A stretch of DNA of 64,000 bases from Polyporus tsugae. Its lineage: Eukaryota > Basidiomycota > Agaricomycetes > Polyporales > Polyporaceae. The DNA is taken from NCBI GenBank assembly GCA_024305745.1, contig JAHRBS010000006.1, positions 1,304,501-1,368,500 of the forward strand. Direction: 5' to 3'. The position numbers and the translations under genes are program-made. Under the pieces are notes generated by a model. It saw only the letters and a program-made list of their open reading frames with translations, was not told where the DNA came from and did not search any database. Below are positions 12,257-23,061 of the stretch, in pieces. Each line of letters starts with the position of its first letter. Position 1 is the first letter of the stretch.

Positions 12257-12535
12257 ATGCGGTACAGAACCCGAGCCAAATTGGTGATGGCCAGTCTTCC
12301 CAGCCGGGAACTGCTGCGGATGCATGCTGCGTTGGGCGGCGCGCTTTATGCGAGCGGCGTGCCCGACATTTTCGACCGGATCTTAAACTTTACGGGCAAA
12401 AAGCGGCGGGATGTAGGCGACCTCCCGCTGCCCACGCCCGATGGGGTGTCTTTCTGGAAGGATGTGGTGGATCCGGACTCGAGGCCGGACCTGGTCGATC
12501 CTTTGATTCAGTCGTTTGCAGGCATGCATATGTAG
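12257..12535 (+). CDS. Hypothetical short ORF, 92 codons
   Basis: An uninterrupted frame encodes a 92-residue product with a plausible composition (for example GGALYASGVPDIFDRILNF and PDGVSFWKDVVDPDSRP). It has no domain I recognise, no signal peptide and no clear splice partners. It sits alone between an HNH-like remnant and a FunK1 pseudogene and may be a fragment of a larger decayed gene. Confidence 0.25.
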   Translation: MRYRTRAKLVMASLPSRELLRMHAALGGALYASGVPDIFDRILNFTGKKRRDVGDLPLPTPDGVSFWKDVVDPDSRPDLVDPLIQSFAGMHM

Positions 12536-12806
12536 CTTCAACTTGTGCATCTGAGCCTCGACATTAAGCGAAGTAACAGGGATAGGTATGTCATCGATTG
12601 TAAAAATAAAATAAAATACTAGGCGTGGCCGCTCGGGCTCTGGACTCTGTAATCACCGCGCTATAATATAACTTGTACAGCGACTAGACGAAGGGAAGGC
12701 AGTGAGAGGTGGTGAGCCCGAGAACACAATGGAACGGCGAGAACATGTGCGGTGGGCAGGGACGTACAACTTAGCAGGTAGAAGGACGGATGCGCATGCG
12801 CATCCA

Positions 12807-14639
12807 TTAGTCGCTGTCCTCGCTCTCTTCGACATCCTCTTCGATGCATCGCGGTGCATCATATTCGTCCCGCTGGCGTTTCGGACGCCGTCTCGACTGG
12901 CTGAAGCTCCTGCGCTTCGGTTCGACGACGATTGCACATGGAAGGCGGGCAGCTGCATATGTTCCAGACGGAGACAAATTGGTACGCTCGGCGGACAGGG
13001 TAGCGTCCGACACTCTCTCCACGGATTTGTGCTCGGTTGCACCGCACATTTCGGAGTTCACCAGGGTTTAGCTGGAGCTCTGGAGGGTCCCCAGCGCTCC
13101 AGCAGCTTCCGCCCTCGAGCTTTCGAAAACTTGCGTAGAGAGCCGAGCGACTGTGGGTTCCTTCGTCGTGATCACAGTGGCAAATCGCAAATGCTCGGGA
13201 TCCAAGTGAATATCCTCGTGCTCGACGAGATACTGGAGGATGAGGCGCTGTACAGCCTCGTGGAGGTGATCTTGTTGAGGTCCATCACCACAAAAAGCGT
13301 ACTCCGGACGAATGTGGTGGGATATGTCCCCGAGCAGAGTCCCCACATCCTTCATGTCACCGAGGAAGAGCGCTCGCCATGCTTTGTTGGACCGCAGCAG
13401 CAAGCCCTCGCGAGGATCAGCATAATCTGAATCTGTGTCTGGAATCCTGTGCAAGAGAAGGGGGGTCCAGAAGTCTACGATGAGCGTCGCCGCCTCTGGG
13501 TTCTCGTCAACGTTCTCCGGGCGCACACGAATGAGGACGGCTACCATGGTCCAGTAGATCGACTCCACGTCGTGCTCCGGGCGATGGCAGAACGGAGGTG
13601 CCGTCTCCAACTTCTGGTAAGGATTCGGTGGACGAGCCCCATGATAGGTCTCGTGCTTATCGTTGTACCGCTCATAGCGCTCCTTCCCATATGCGCCAAC
13701 GTAAAGTGCCCGGGCTTTGCCTGAAAGTTCTGGCATGGGTGGAATGAAGCGGTACACGGAGTCCGTGAGGACTTCACGCATACATACACTGCGAGCAACA
13801 TACATGGGTGTGCCCTATACGCAAACGTTCAGATTGTATCACATGAGATACATTGGCAGAACCTACCGTGCGTTGCACTGGGAGCTCAGGCTCTCGGGGT
13901 CTGTTGACATTGCAGCCCAGCTGGGCGGGTGCATCGGCGTAATCGATAATCAAACGCAACAACCGAAAATCTCTAGATAGTCCACAATGTGTGAGCATGC
14001 TAGTGTGGCTAACCTGAATTGTAAAGGTGACTTACCCGGGTTTTCTAGCCAGCAAGGATCCTATTGTTAGCGGCACATCCTCCTTACCGCACCTTGGGAT
14101 ACTGTGAATGGCATTCCCTCCATATAGCCAGGTGCGATGCACTAGAATGCGCAGTGAGATGCGATCCCTTCTGCGTGGACTTAACACGTACCTTCAAGAA
14201 CGTTGTGCACGGCCATCAGGAGCTCGTTGACGGTCCTGGCTCAAAGCAGACTAGACCCAGTAGCCAGAAAGCGAGAGCGAGAGCGCTCTGTCCCGTCCTT
14301 CAAACTGAGTATTTGATATTGGGATGTCCCGGTTGTGACGCTCTTGTGCACTCCTAAGCGCGGGACACCGAAGCTGTCGTCTTGAATATGTTCCATAATC
14401 ATATTCTGCTTGTGCATGATGTGACAACCCAGCCAGTGGCAACTATCCCGGAGAACGATGGACTCACCGCTCGTATCCACTACGGTCCAGACATTTGTTC
14501 GCCGCCCCGACGGGGCTCCTGCAAAAATAGAACGGTGGCAGTTGGCCAACGCAATAGCGGGTGGCGGAGAACTTGGAGAACCACGCATATACTCGAGGGA
14601 CGACCTTGGACTGTGGCAGTTGAGGAATCCATCAGTCAT
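12807..14639 (-). pseudogene. FunK1 kinase copy B, short form, inactivated
   Basis: The exon plan follows the other copies: 14192..14639, 14036..14141, a segment around 13870..13980, and one starting near 13814. The N-terminus jumps from a short leader (MTDGFLNCHSPRSSLEYMRG) straight to FAGAPSGRRTN, so most of the N-terminal half of A and D is absent. Two in-frame stops break it: TGA at 14241..14243 inside the segment equal to LLKAGSVNDLL of copy A, and TAA at 13068..13070 just before the tail. Beyond that stop the same frame still reads the family tail (EPKRRSFSQSRRRPKR and an acidic end at 12807). The HRD catalytic loop is deleted (VHRTWLYGG follows directly), and the DYD motif is DYA. A functional kinase is excluded. 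Confidence 0.85.
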
Positions 14640-16502
14640 CTTCGCCCCGACGTGTAAATGTAGAATGAAGAGATGGGGTGCTTGAGAGGTCCGGTGAATG
14701 CGGTGGTGGGTGTGAAGGTCCTTGTCCCAACGTTCATCGACTCGAGTCGCGAGTCGCGCGGCAGGCGGCCCGAGCGGTGAAATGGGCACTAAGTGCATAT
14801 GTCTGCGGCCGCCGCCTTTCTTGTGGGGACCGGCAACCTCTCCAACGAAAGTGTCCAGGTTATGTAATGTTAGCGCCTTAATCCATCTCGCCTGTTCCCT
14901 CCCGTGACTCGCTTGCGGTGTCCATTGTGATCTAAGCGAGCTCTCGCCGAGTTAGAATCTAAACTCTGCCAACGATACGATGGTCAAAGCAAGGTATCCA
15001 GCCTGAGGACTCGGAAGGTGAAAATGTCCGACATTAAGGGTGCTGCCTATCTATATGCCACGGCAGCTGTATACTAATGGTGAGACGAAGAGACGAAGCG
15101 GACAGAGCGCGACCAGATGATCGAGAAGTCAACCATACACGGCGCGCCTGTTAAGCCGCTCGCCATGATGAAGTTATATGAAAGGATTTAAGAGCAAGAC
15201 CAAAGGGAGAAACATGCGCAACCTCGGGAGTGCCGAGTGTATGATGGATATGATATCCTTAGGCTCGGGCGTAGTAGTGGCACCCGTCATCCACACAAGC
15301 CGTCCTGCTGCCGCAGTCTCCGAGTCGCAAACTTGCACATCCTCGCTTTGAACTGTCTGAGCGACTCCGAGGTGAGTGGGGTTATATAGTTTTTCTCTGG
15401 AGCTTTCTGATTTGGTCACGCTAGGTTGGATCTCTCCGACTAGAGCATCCCCGCGCTGCTCTTCCCGGCGGCAGCTACTGCAGACCTTTGGCCCGGCTTG
15501 CAGTCAGTCCTTGTGCTCGGGTCATGCGCGCCTAGACCAGCGCTTCCGCACCGTCCACTGCCAATGCATGTTTTGCAAGTTGAGGCTTCACATTCCCTGT
15601 ACCTCTCAATGGACCACATGAATAGGTAGAGAGTGCAATAATATTTCGATCTGTGGGAACACATGTGCACACAGAACAATGGATGAAAAAATAAGGTGAG
15701 CAGTTCATCGACTAAGACTACTAAATGACCCTGCGGTGAAATTCCAATCCCACAGAATGATTCAGCCCTACCTTCCGGACCCAGATCAGAAAAAATAAGG
15801 GCTTCATGTGTGCTGTAACCCCTCAAGTCGATTTCGAGCCGCTTGGACTGAGCGCTACTCAAGTTCTTGAGCCAACTTTCGCTCTTATCTTTCGTCGGAG
15901 AATGAATTCGATAATCTCTACAACACTCGGCTCCTGATCGGACGTTTTTGGGACCAAATAGCCGTGGACGCGCGCTTGGAATTTCTCCCCTAGCGTTGCC
16001 GGTCCCCAATTTCTTGTACGGACGACGTCGAGTCGGACATGTCTCAATTACTGGCCCTACTTGAATCGATATCAGCTCAGTGACAAAACTTCGGCCAAGG
16101 CGTCCAAGTTCAAAGTAGAGCTTTTATTTTCAAAAAGGTTTGAGCGCTCGTTCGTGGCATAAAACACACTCCACCTTGTCTACTAACAGATCCAGTCGAG
16201 GAGTCGGACACCAAACTCTTGCAACTCGTCGCGGCCGTCTCTACCGTTGGGCCGTGTGCCATCAGCTGAGTACTGTAAAGAAAAGATGTATATACGGTCG
16301 TTGCAAATGATACTCATACAAGTGGTGCAAGCGATAACTAGATCTGGCAAATAGTGTCCGAAGTCCGTCCATCCTCCCTCATACCACCATACCTCGTCTC
16401 CTAGCTATAGCACTAGCAAGCCCTCCCAAGCTATACTATGTCATTCCACCGTCCAAACCAAGTCCAAACCGCGCGCCCTTCACCAAGTCCGAGTCCCGCG
16501 AC
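14640..16502. other. Intergenic, no gene recognised
   Basis: 1.86 kb. A minus-strand frame of 189 codons (15440..16009) exists but has no recognisable motif and no supporting exon chain. I see no repeats or RNA genes. Confidence 0.5.
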
Positions 16503-17900
16503 CTACGCACACGTGCTCCCAACCACAGACTCCGCATAATCCGGCGGCGCCTCGCCAAAGTGCCGTGCGGGCATGTCCTCCCGGAGCCGCGCGACCTGCC
16601 GCTGCAGCTCGACCAGCTCCGCGTACATCTTCGCCACGCTCGGGCTGTCCGGCCGCCCGTCCGCGTCGAAGTGCAGGCTTACCTCCGACTCCACGGGCGT
16701 CGTGAGGAGGCTCGGGGTCGGGGGGGTTGGCGCGAGCAGGGGCGGCACGGGGAGCCTGCGGGGGCTGCGCGCGGGCTCGAGCTGGGAGTCGCGCCGCGCG
16801 GGATCGTATGTGCGCGGCGAGGTACTCGTGTTACTGTAGTCCCCGAGGTCGATGTCGAGCGGGCTGATTGGAGTGCTCAGGGGCGCGCTCGAGGCGAGGG
16901 ATTGGTTCAAAGGTACGGTGAGGCCGGGTTGGCCCGGGCTAGCGACTGGTATGTTGTCACAAGGAGGGCGCTCGCGCGGCAGGTCGGGCACGGGCGGGGC
17001 CTTGTCCATTGGGGGACGGGGAAGGGGCCGCTGCCTGCGCCAAGCGGACTCGTGGCTTACGACGCTGGTCGCGTCGCAGCTGTGCGAGAACGTGCGTCCC
17101 ATTTCGGACACTGGGACGCCATGGAGGGACGTCGCGGAGCCAAAGACCTTATGGTCGTACGGTGCGTGCAGTTTTGTCCCGGACTGAAGAGGATGCGGGG
17201 ATGCAGCGTGGCTCTGCTTGCGAATCGGAGGGCGGATAATGGGAACGTCGGATGCAGAGGAGCTGTGTTGGCTCATCTGAACTCCATGACGCTCCCTCGG
17301 TTGGTGGCGCTCGACATCGGGTTCGAATGGAAATGGTTCTATTCGAGGGCGGCGTTGACGGCGCGTGACGAAAATGAAGACGATGAACGCGATCAGCACG
17401 ACACTACCCCCTACAGCGCCTCCAACAACCGCGCTCAGTGGAACAGCGGTGTCGCGTGGGGTAGCGAATGAAGACTCCGAGGATACGAGCGTTGTGGACG
17501 ATGGAAGAGGAGGGACCGGCGCATCGCCTGTTGATGTTGGAGGTTCGGCCGTAGAGGACTCAAGATCAGAGGGCGATATTGTAGATCCGCTGGAGGAAAG
17601 GGAAGTAATATCATCTCGTCCGCTTATGTCGACCCTGACCGCGCCGAAGATTTTATTCCCTTTGGCTAGACTTTGCGTTGAAGGCGTATGTATGGACAAG
17701 AAGGAAGATGGGTTCCCAGTTGACGTTGAGCGGTGATTCATTGGATACACCACATCGTTGACCAGAATAGAGGGTGACTTTGTGCTTTGTGAGATGTGGT
17801 CGACGATCTGAGCTCGGCTGACTGAGATGACAATGGAGAGTAGGGAGACCAGGAGAATCAGAGTGAAGGGAAAGAAAGACTGTGTGCGAAGGATCGACAT
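16503..17900 (-). CDS. Single-pass membrane protein with signal peptide, hypothetical
   Basis: Single-exon frame of 465 codons. The start at 17900 is preferred over an upstream in-frame Met at 18101 because it begins MSILRTQSFFPFTLILLVSL, a clear signal sequence. The ectodomain of roughly 150 residues is Ser/Thr/Pro-rich, as in heavily O-glycosylated wall-spanning proteins. A transmembrane helix (GGAVGGSVVLIAFIVFIFV) is followed by basic TRRQRRPR and a long, proline-rich cytoplasmic tail. The tail ends with a coiled-coil-like YAELVELQRQVARLRED and PPDYAESV. This layout is common among basidiomycete wall-sensor-like proteins of unknown role; no cysteine-rich WSC domain is present, so I do not call it a WSC sensor. 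Confidence 0.75.
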   Translation of the reverse strand: MSILRTQSFFPFTLILLVSLLSIVISVSRAQIVDHISQSTKSPSILVNDVVYPMNHRSTSTGNPSSFLSIHTPSTQSLAKGNKIFGAVRVDISGRDDITSLSSSGSTISPSDLESSTAEPPTSTGDAPVPPLPSSTTLVSSESSFATPRDTAVPLSAVVGGAVGGSVVLIAFIVFIFVTRRQRRPRIEPFPFEPDVERHQPRERHGVQMSQHSSSASDVPIIRPPIRKQSHAASPHPLQSGTKLHAPYDHKVFGSATSLHGVPVSEMGRTFSHSCDATSVVSHESAWRRQRPLPRPPMDKAPPVPDLPRERPPCDNIPVASPGQPGLTVPLNQSLASSAPLSTPISPLDIDLGDYSNTSTSPRTYDPARRDSQLEPARSPRRLPVPPLLAPTPPTPSLLTTPVESEVSLHFDADGRPDSPSVAKMYAELVELQRQVARLREDMPARHFGEAPPDYAESVVGSTCA

Positions 17901-20029
17901 GGCGCCGTAACGGGAGAACCGAGGGGGAAAATGGCGCAGTATCGCGCGTTTCAAAGGGGGCCGACGAGGAGGACCCACTGGGCGCGGCATTATGAGAATG
18001 GAGGGGTATAAGTGACAAGCTATCCCATATGTCCGGCAGAGACATGGAGCTAAGAAGCGCTGCAGGAGAGTTGATACTCGGAAGGTTGTCAGTGGTTGCA
18101 ATCTACGTGTGACAGTTGGGCTAGGGGACTTGGACTACCTACCAGGTTTGCCCTCGGAATAATGTAGTCGATTGTTCAGTTTCCCATTTCTCGTCAGAAG
18201 GTTAGAACACTGCGCGAGCCACACACTTGAGCTCAGAAGACGATCCGCACGCCACCAAGACGCTGCAGGCTGCGATTCCCCACCGACCGCCGCCTCATTC
18301 AAGGGGTGCTGGACGTTGATGTTCTGTAATCTGTCAGCGGAGATACGTACACGCAAAGTGTTCAACCGTCTCAAATTAGAAGTTTGTGTCTTCACTTGAC
18401 TGAAGGAACGGAACACTGGGCTATAAGGATGTCAGGCGATGATATTCCCACGTGGTATTGGGATAAATGGTGTTGTTGATGTGTTAATGGTCAGCGGATG
18501 TAAATGTGAAGCATGTTTAGCAATACGGACTCACAGCTTCGTGGCAAAACTGCTGGCCGCGTTCCTCTATTGTCGACGGCACCAGTCGAGTTTGCGAACA
18601 CGCCCGAGCCGATAGAAGGCGCATGGGATGTGGATCATCCCAATACCATGAAAGCAGCTCCTAGTCCATCATATCCCAAGATGAGGTCGAGATGTGAACG
18701 CTAAGTTTAGTACCTTGTTCCATGCCTCCGTCTCCTCGTATTCCAAAGTAAACCCGCTGGATAGGTAGCATGAAAATGTTCCGGCACCCTTGAGAAGCTC
18801 TGCTGTCGAGCATTTAGTTGTGAGTATGCGGCCGATATCATGATGCCAGAACATACAAGGGAAATGTGATGCACGATACGGAGTCCGGACAGACCGAGCC
18901 AGATCTGATGCCTTCCCAGATAAGGAGGGAAGCAAACGGCGCCGACCGTTGCCCATGTCACAGGATGTGGCTGTCGCGGACCGCAAGTTGAAGTTGGCGT
19001 GCAGTCATTGTATCTATGGGACACGGAGTTACCCTTACGACGGACATGAATGGGAGAAGCACGATGTGAACGGAGCAGAGCAGGCTATGCATACGCTTCA
19101 TACAGCCGCCCTCCTCGCATACATACATAAGCCCGTTGTTCTCGTACACCGGGTTGGACCTTGGGACGTGCACGAAGTGCGCCACCTCCATGTGTTCGGG
19201 GTAGAGCGATCCCGCTCATACACGGCGCATATAGTGACCTCCGGTACGCACGAGAGCACGAGATGCGTACTAGTCCACCATACCCGTCTACAGGATGCCA
19301 CGGAGCTTCGAAGCATCCAAGGCGGCCTGTACCCGCTGGCGCCGTATAGACAATTATCCCTCAGGTCAATATAGGGGCACTCACTCGATTTACATCGCTC
19401 GAAGGCGGAGGCAGATTTGAGGCGAGGACTTGTAGTTGGAGGATCCCTGAGAGAACGAATGTCTTCGTACTAGTAACCGACAGACGGAACCGGAATCAGT
19501 CGTTCTGAGGTGGGGTAAGGAACCACACGCCCCCGCTCATACGGGAGGTTGTGTATCCATCATGAAGAGATGCTGGTGGAAGTTGGAACTGCTGGGCCCT
19601 GGCACTGGCAGTGGAGGATCCGAATGCTGCGCTGTCGTCGTACGTAATAGCAGTTAGTAGCACGTCCACTTATGGGAATGAGCATCGCCAGCTGGGATTA
19701 ATACGCGATCGGGACATTTGCAACCAACCTTCGAATTCGCGATCGGGACATCGACGCCAAGTCTCGGATTGAGTCCGCGCAAAGTCCGGATCCGCCTCTG
19801 ACTGCATCGTCACCAGCCCGAAGAAGAGGTATCGACTGACTCGTACAGGCTCTCCTGACTAAGGGATAATCGGACTAAAATGCGGGCCACGCGCCCCAGC
19901 TGACCACGCAAAGTCCCAAGAACACTATATATATATGTGTGTGTGCACGCATGGTGGAGGAGGTAGACGGTGCCAGTGCCATCAAGTTGCAACCCACCCC
20001 CCGCCGTACGTCAATCCCACACCCGCACC
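17901..20029. other. Intergenic, possibly with decayed gene traces
   Basis: 2.1 kb between two divergent genes. Several short minus-strand frames around 18670..19320 look slightly coding (for example MEVAHFVHVPRSNPVYENN at about 19190) but could not be joined into a product. They may be remnants. A 14-bp direct repeat lies at 19704 and 19738. Confidence 0.45.
19704..19751. repeat. Direct repeat CGCGATCGGGACAT, two copies 34 bp apart
   Basis: The 14-mer occurs at 19704..19717 and 19738..19751, about 280-325 bp before the aldo-keto reductase start. Spacing of about three helical turns would suit a paired protein-binding site. Confidence 0.6.
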
Positions 20030-21492
20030 ATGTCCGCAATATTCTGGACCCCCGCACCCCAACCCCCGACCAAGCTGGGTCTCTACCGCCAACTCTCGCC
20101 GCTCGCCGGCGTACACGTCTCCCCGCTCCAGCTCGGCGCAATGAGTATCGGCGATAAGTGGGAGAAGTTCGGCATGGGCACGATGAACAAGGAGTCCAGC
20201 TTCGCGCTCCTCGACGCCTTCTACGAGGCGGGCGGTAACTTCATCGACACCGCGAACGGCTACCAGGACGAGTCCTCGGAGGAGTTCATCGGAGAGTGGA
20301 TGGAGAAGCGCGGGATCCGGGACCAGATGGTCATCGCGACCAAGGTGTGTTGTGCTTCCACTTGGGGATGGTCTACCGACTTCCGACTGATGTCTTGGCC
20401 GACCCGCACAGTACACGACGAACTACAAGAGGGCAGCAGAAGACATACAACAAAAGGTGCATTACACGGGCAACAACATCAAGGCCTTGCACATCTCCGT
20501 CGAGGCGTCCCTCAAGAAGCTGCGCACCGATTACATCGATATCCTCTACCTCCACTGGGTAAGCCGGCTGGCGAGCGTCCGCCTTTGACGCGATTGGCTG
20601 ATCGGACCCACTACAGTGGGACTGGGAGACCTCCGTGGAGGAGGTCATGAACGGCCTGCACAATCTCGTGACGTCAGGCAAGGTCCTGTATCTCGTAAGT
20701 CCGCAAACTTCGAACGTCGCACGCAATGGAGACGGCTTACCTTAACACGTTCCCATGCAGGGCATCTCTGACACGCCGGCATGGATCGTGTCGAAGGCGA
20801 ACTTGTATGCCCGGCTCATGGGGAAGACGCCATTCGTGATCTACCAGGGTGCATGGAGCATCCTCCAGCGCGACTTTGAACGCGATATCCTCCCCATGGC
20901 CCGCTCCGAAGGTACGTATCCTGTCCGTTTGGTATTCTACTGTGAAGACGCTCACCTGACTGTTCGTAACCCGCAGGCCTCGCCATTGCCCCATGGAATG
21001 TCCTGGCCGCGGGCCGCATCCGCACGGACGAGGAGGAGGAGCGCCGCCGCCAGACGGGGGAGAACGGGCGGACCATGTCGCGCCCTGATTGGGAACGCAC
21101 CGAACCTGAGCGCAAGCTCTGCAACGCGCTCGAGGAGGTGCAGAAGCAGGTGGGCGCAAAGAGCATCCAGGCAGTGGCAATCGCGTACGTGATGCAGAAG
21201 GCGCCGTACGTGTTCCCAATTGTTGGGTGCAGGAAGAAGGAGCAGTTGGACGCGAACATCGAGGCGCTTGACGTGAGCCTGAGCGAGGAGCAGATCAAGT
21301 ACTTGGAGGGCGTGCTCCCGTTCGACCCTGGTTTCCCGAGCACCATGGTGGTGAGTGTCTGGTGAATTGCGCGTTTGTGAGAGAAGGGGGTGCTCACTGG
21401 GATTGTAGGGCGACGGCACGGAGTATAACCGATTGATGCGAACCGCCGCCAACTTCGTCAAGTGGCCAAGGGTACAAGCAATCCGTCCGTGA
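20030..21492 (+). CDS. Aldo-keto reductase, aryl-alcohol dehydrogenase (AAD) type
   Basis: Predicted 382-residue enzyme in six exons: 20030..20344, 20412..20558, 20617..20694, 20761..20911, 20977..21350, 21409..21492 (1149 nt). It shows the (beta/alpha)8 catalytic set: Asp and Tyr in FIDTANGYQ, Lys in VIATK at the end of exon 1, and His in ILYLHW. The phosphate-binding end reads [21 protein letters not shown]-type reductases interconvert aryl aldehydes and alcohols with NADP(H). In wood-decay fungi they are linked to veratryl or anisyl alcohol cycling that supports peroxide production, but the substrate here is inferred only. The C-terminal exon ([18 protein letters not shown]) is typical of the group. 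Confidence 0.92.
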
Positions 21493-21769
21493 GGCGCTCT
21501 GTGGGGGGCACAGGAGGAGATCCATCCCTGCCAAGAATATGTAGTATTAGCAATATCGAGAATAGAAAGTTGAGGCATCAATCCACAATGTTGACGGTGC
21601 TCACCTGGGTGCGAGAATGAGTTATCCTCCGGCTGCCATGCGTACTACTTAGCCTGAGACTGGTGAGGACGGTCGATTGCTTATGCTTAAAACAAGTGGA
21701 TACCAGCCCAAACGTCCACAGCTGGTCCACAGTAGAGGAACCATGCCCATCCATGACTGTCAATAGGCG

Positions 21770-21790
21770 AGGCTGGCCTGAGGCCAGCCT
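21770..21790. repeat. Perfect 10-bp inverted repeat with 1-nt spacer upstream of eS30
   Basis: AGGCTGGCCT at 21770..21779 and AGGCCAGCCT at 21781..21790. It lies about 190 bp before the eS30 ATG, a position suited to a dimeric regulator of a ribosomal protein gene; function is inference. Confidence 0.5.
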
Positions 21791-21978
21791 GGCAAGTCGC
21801 GGTCGTTAGATGCCCAGGTTGGTCCAGCGGTTCGCGGCCCGAGGAGATTGCCCACCACGAGCGCTTATCATTTGCCGGCACACAGTTGAGGCGGAGCTCG
21901 AAAACTGGCCTAGTCCTGTACAGTACCACCGATCGCCTTCCTCACCGACAGCGTCCACCCCGCCCACAGCAAGACAAC

Positions 21979-22578
21979 ATGGGAAAAGGTTGCTGCATCT
22001 CGCTTTCCTTCGCTGTTGCCTCCGTTGCTCACGAATCCATTCATCTCCCGCCTGCGTACGCCGCTGCGATGTCTATCTTCTAGTTCACGGCTCTCTCGCC
22101 CGTGCCGGCAAAGTCAAGTCTCAGACCCCCAAGGTCGAAAAGCAGGAGAAAAAGAAGGTGCCAAAGGGCCGTGCTAAGAAGCGGATCCTCTACAACCGTC
22201 GGTGCGTTTCGTTCGGCCATTTGAAGCGTTTGGATGGCGAATTGACCGTGTTTGCAGCTTCGTCAACGTTACCACGCTCCCTGGCGGCAAGCGACGAATG
22301 TGAGTCCTCAGTGCGATTTTATATGCATTCCCCGAGCTCTCTCCCCATGTCTGGTGCAATTTTGCGCTGAACGCGGGGGGTTGCCTTCGATCTGTGAGAT
22401 GATACACGAAGCATCTAGCATAGTTCACACTGAACCTCGCATGTAGAAAAACATTCATCTGTCTTTCGCTCCTATCTGACTCCCCTTCCGTCCCTTCCTA
22501 TCTATCCTTTTGCCTCCTCGCACCCTTATGCTGACCCACCTTTTCCCGCCTCCCAGGAACGCCAACCCCGAGAAGTAG
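21979..22578 (+). CDS. RPS30: 40S ribosomal protein eS30 (S30)
   Basis: Four exons: 21979..21988, 22084..22201, 22258..22299, 22557..22578 (192 nt, 63 residues). The product starts [20 protein letters not shown], continues with [19 protein letters not shown] and ends GGKRRMNANPEK, which is eS30 along its whole length. The first exon holds only three codons and one base, and the first donor is the less usual GTTGCT. As in other fungi, the protein is not made as a ubiquitin-like fusion. It is a small basic protein of the 40S subunit near the decoding region. The last intron (22300..22556) is 257 nt, about four to five times the window's norm. Confidence 0.96.
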
Positions 22579-23061
22579 AAAGCTCCCGGCCGGGGCCTCA
22601 TTAGACGCACTAGGCGTCGACTACGCACGCGCGGGACACCTCGGGCTTGGAACTTGGGCACTCCCGCTGCGGCCCCCACGACGGCCTGGAAGAGTGTTGG
22701 CTGTTTTGGAGCTGCGGCATCTGTATCACTCGCATCTCGCTTTCATGTTACTCTATCCACACGCATATGCCCTTCCGTATCCAATTATGACTTAGGGCAA
22801 TCTCTCTCCAGTATGATCACAGGCGTGATCATAATTGCCTACGCATAGTCTTTTCCTGCTTGACTATGATGGTAAGATTCTAAGAACACTCCCTTCGTAG
22901 CCGTTATCTCGTGAGTTTCAAAGCCCAATGATTTGTGTTCCGTGGGGGAAGAGATCCATGAGCGGGACAACCCACGGGGAGCATAATATCTCAAGTCGGA
23001 CACACGCAGCATGTTCCGGGGTATATGGTCTAAGTTACCATGGAATGAGGGAAGTCTACCG
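22579..23061. other. Convergent intergenic region
   Basis: 483 bp between the 3' ends of eS30 and EMC2. A short palindromic GATCACAGGCGTGATC lies near 22815. No gene is seen. Confidence 0.5.

Noticed and set aside
15440..16009. 189-codon minus-strand ORF
   Set aside because: Some stretches look protein-like, but no domain or exon chain could be built; left as intergenic.
18669..19320. Possible decayed gene on the minus strand
   Set aside because: Short coding-like pieces in different frames could not be joined with credible splice sites, and no family was recognised.
22360..22450. Box C/D snoRNA inside the last eS30 intron
   Set aside because: A GATGATA word and a CTGA word occur, but the spacing is too short and there is no terminal stem.
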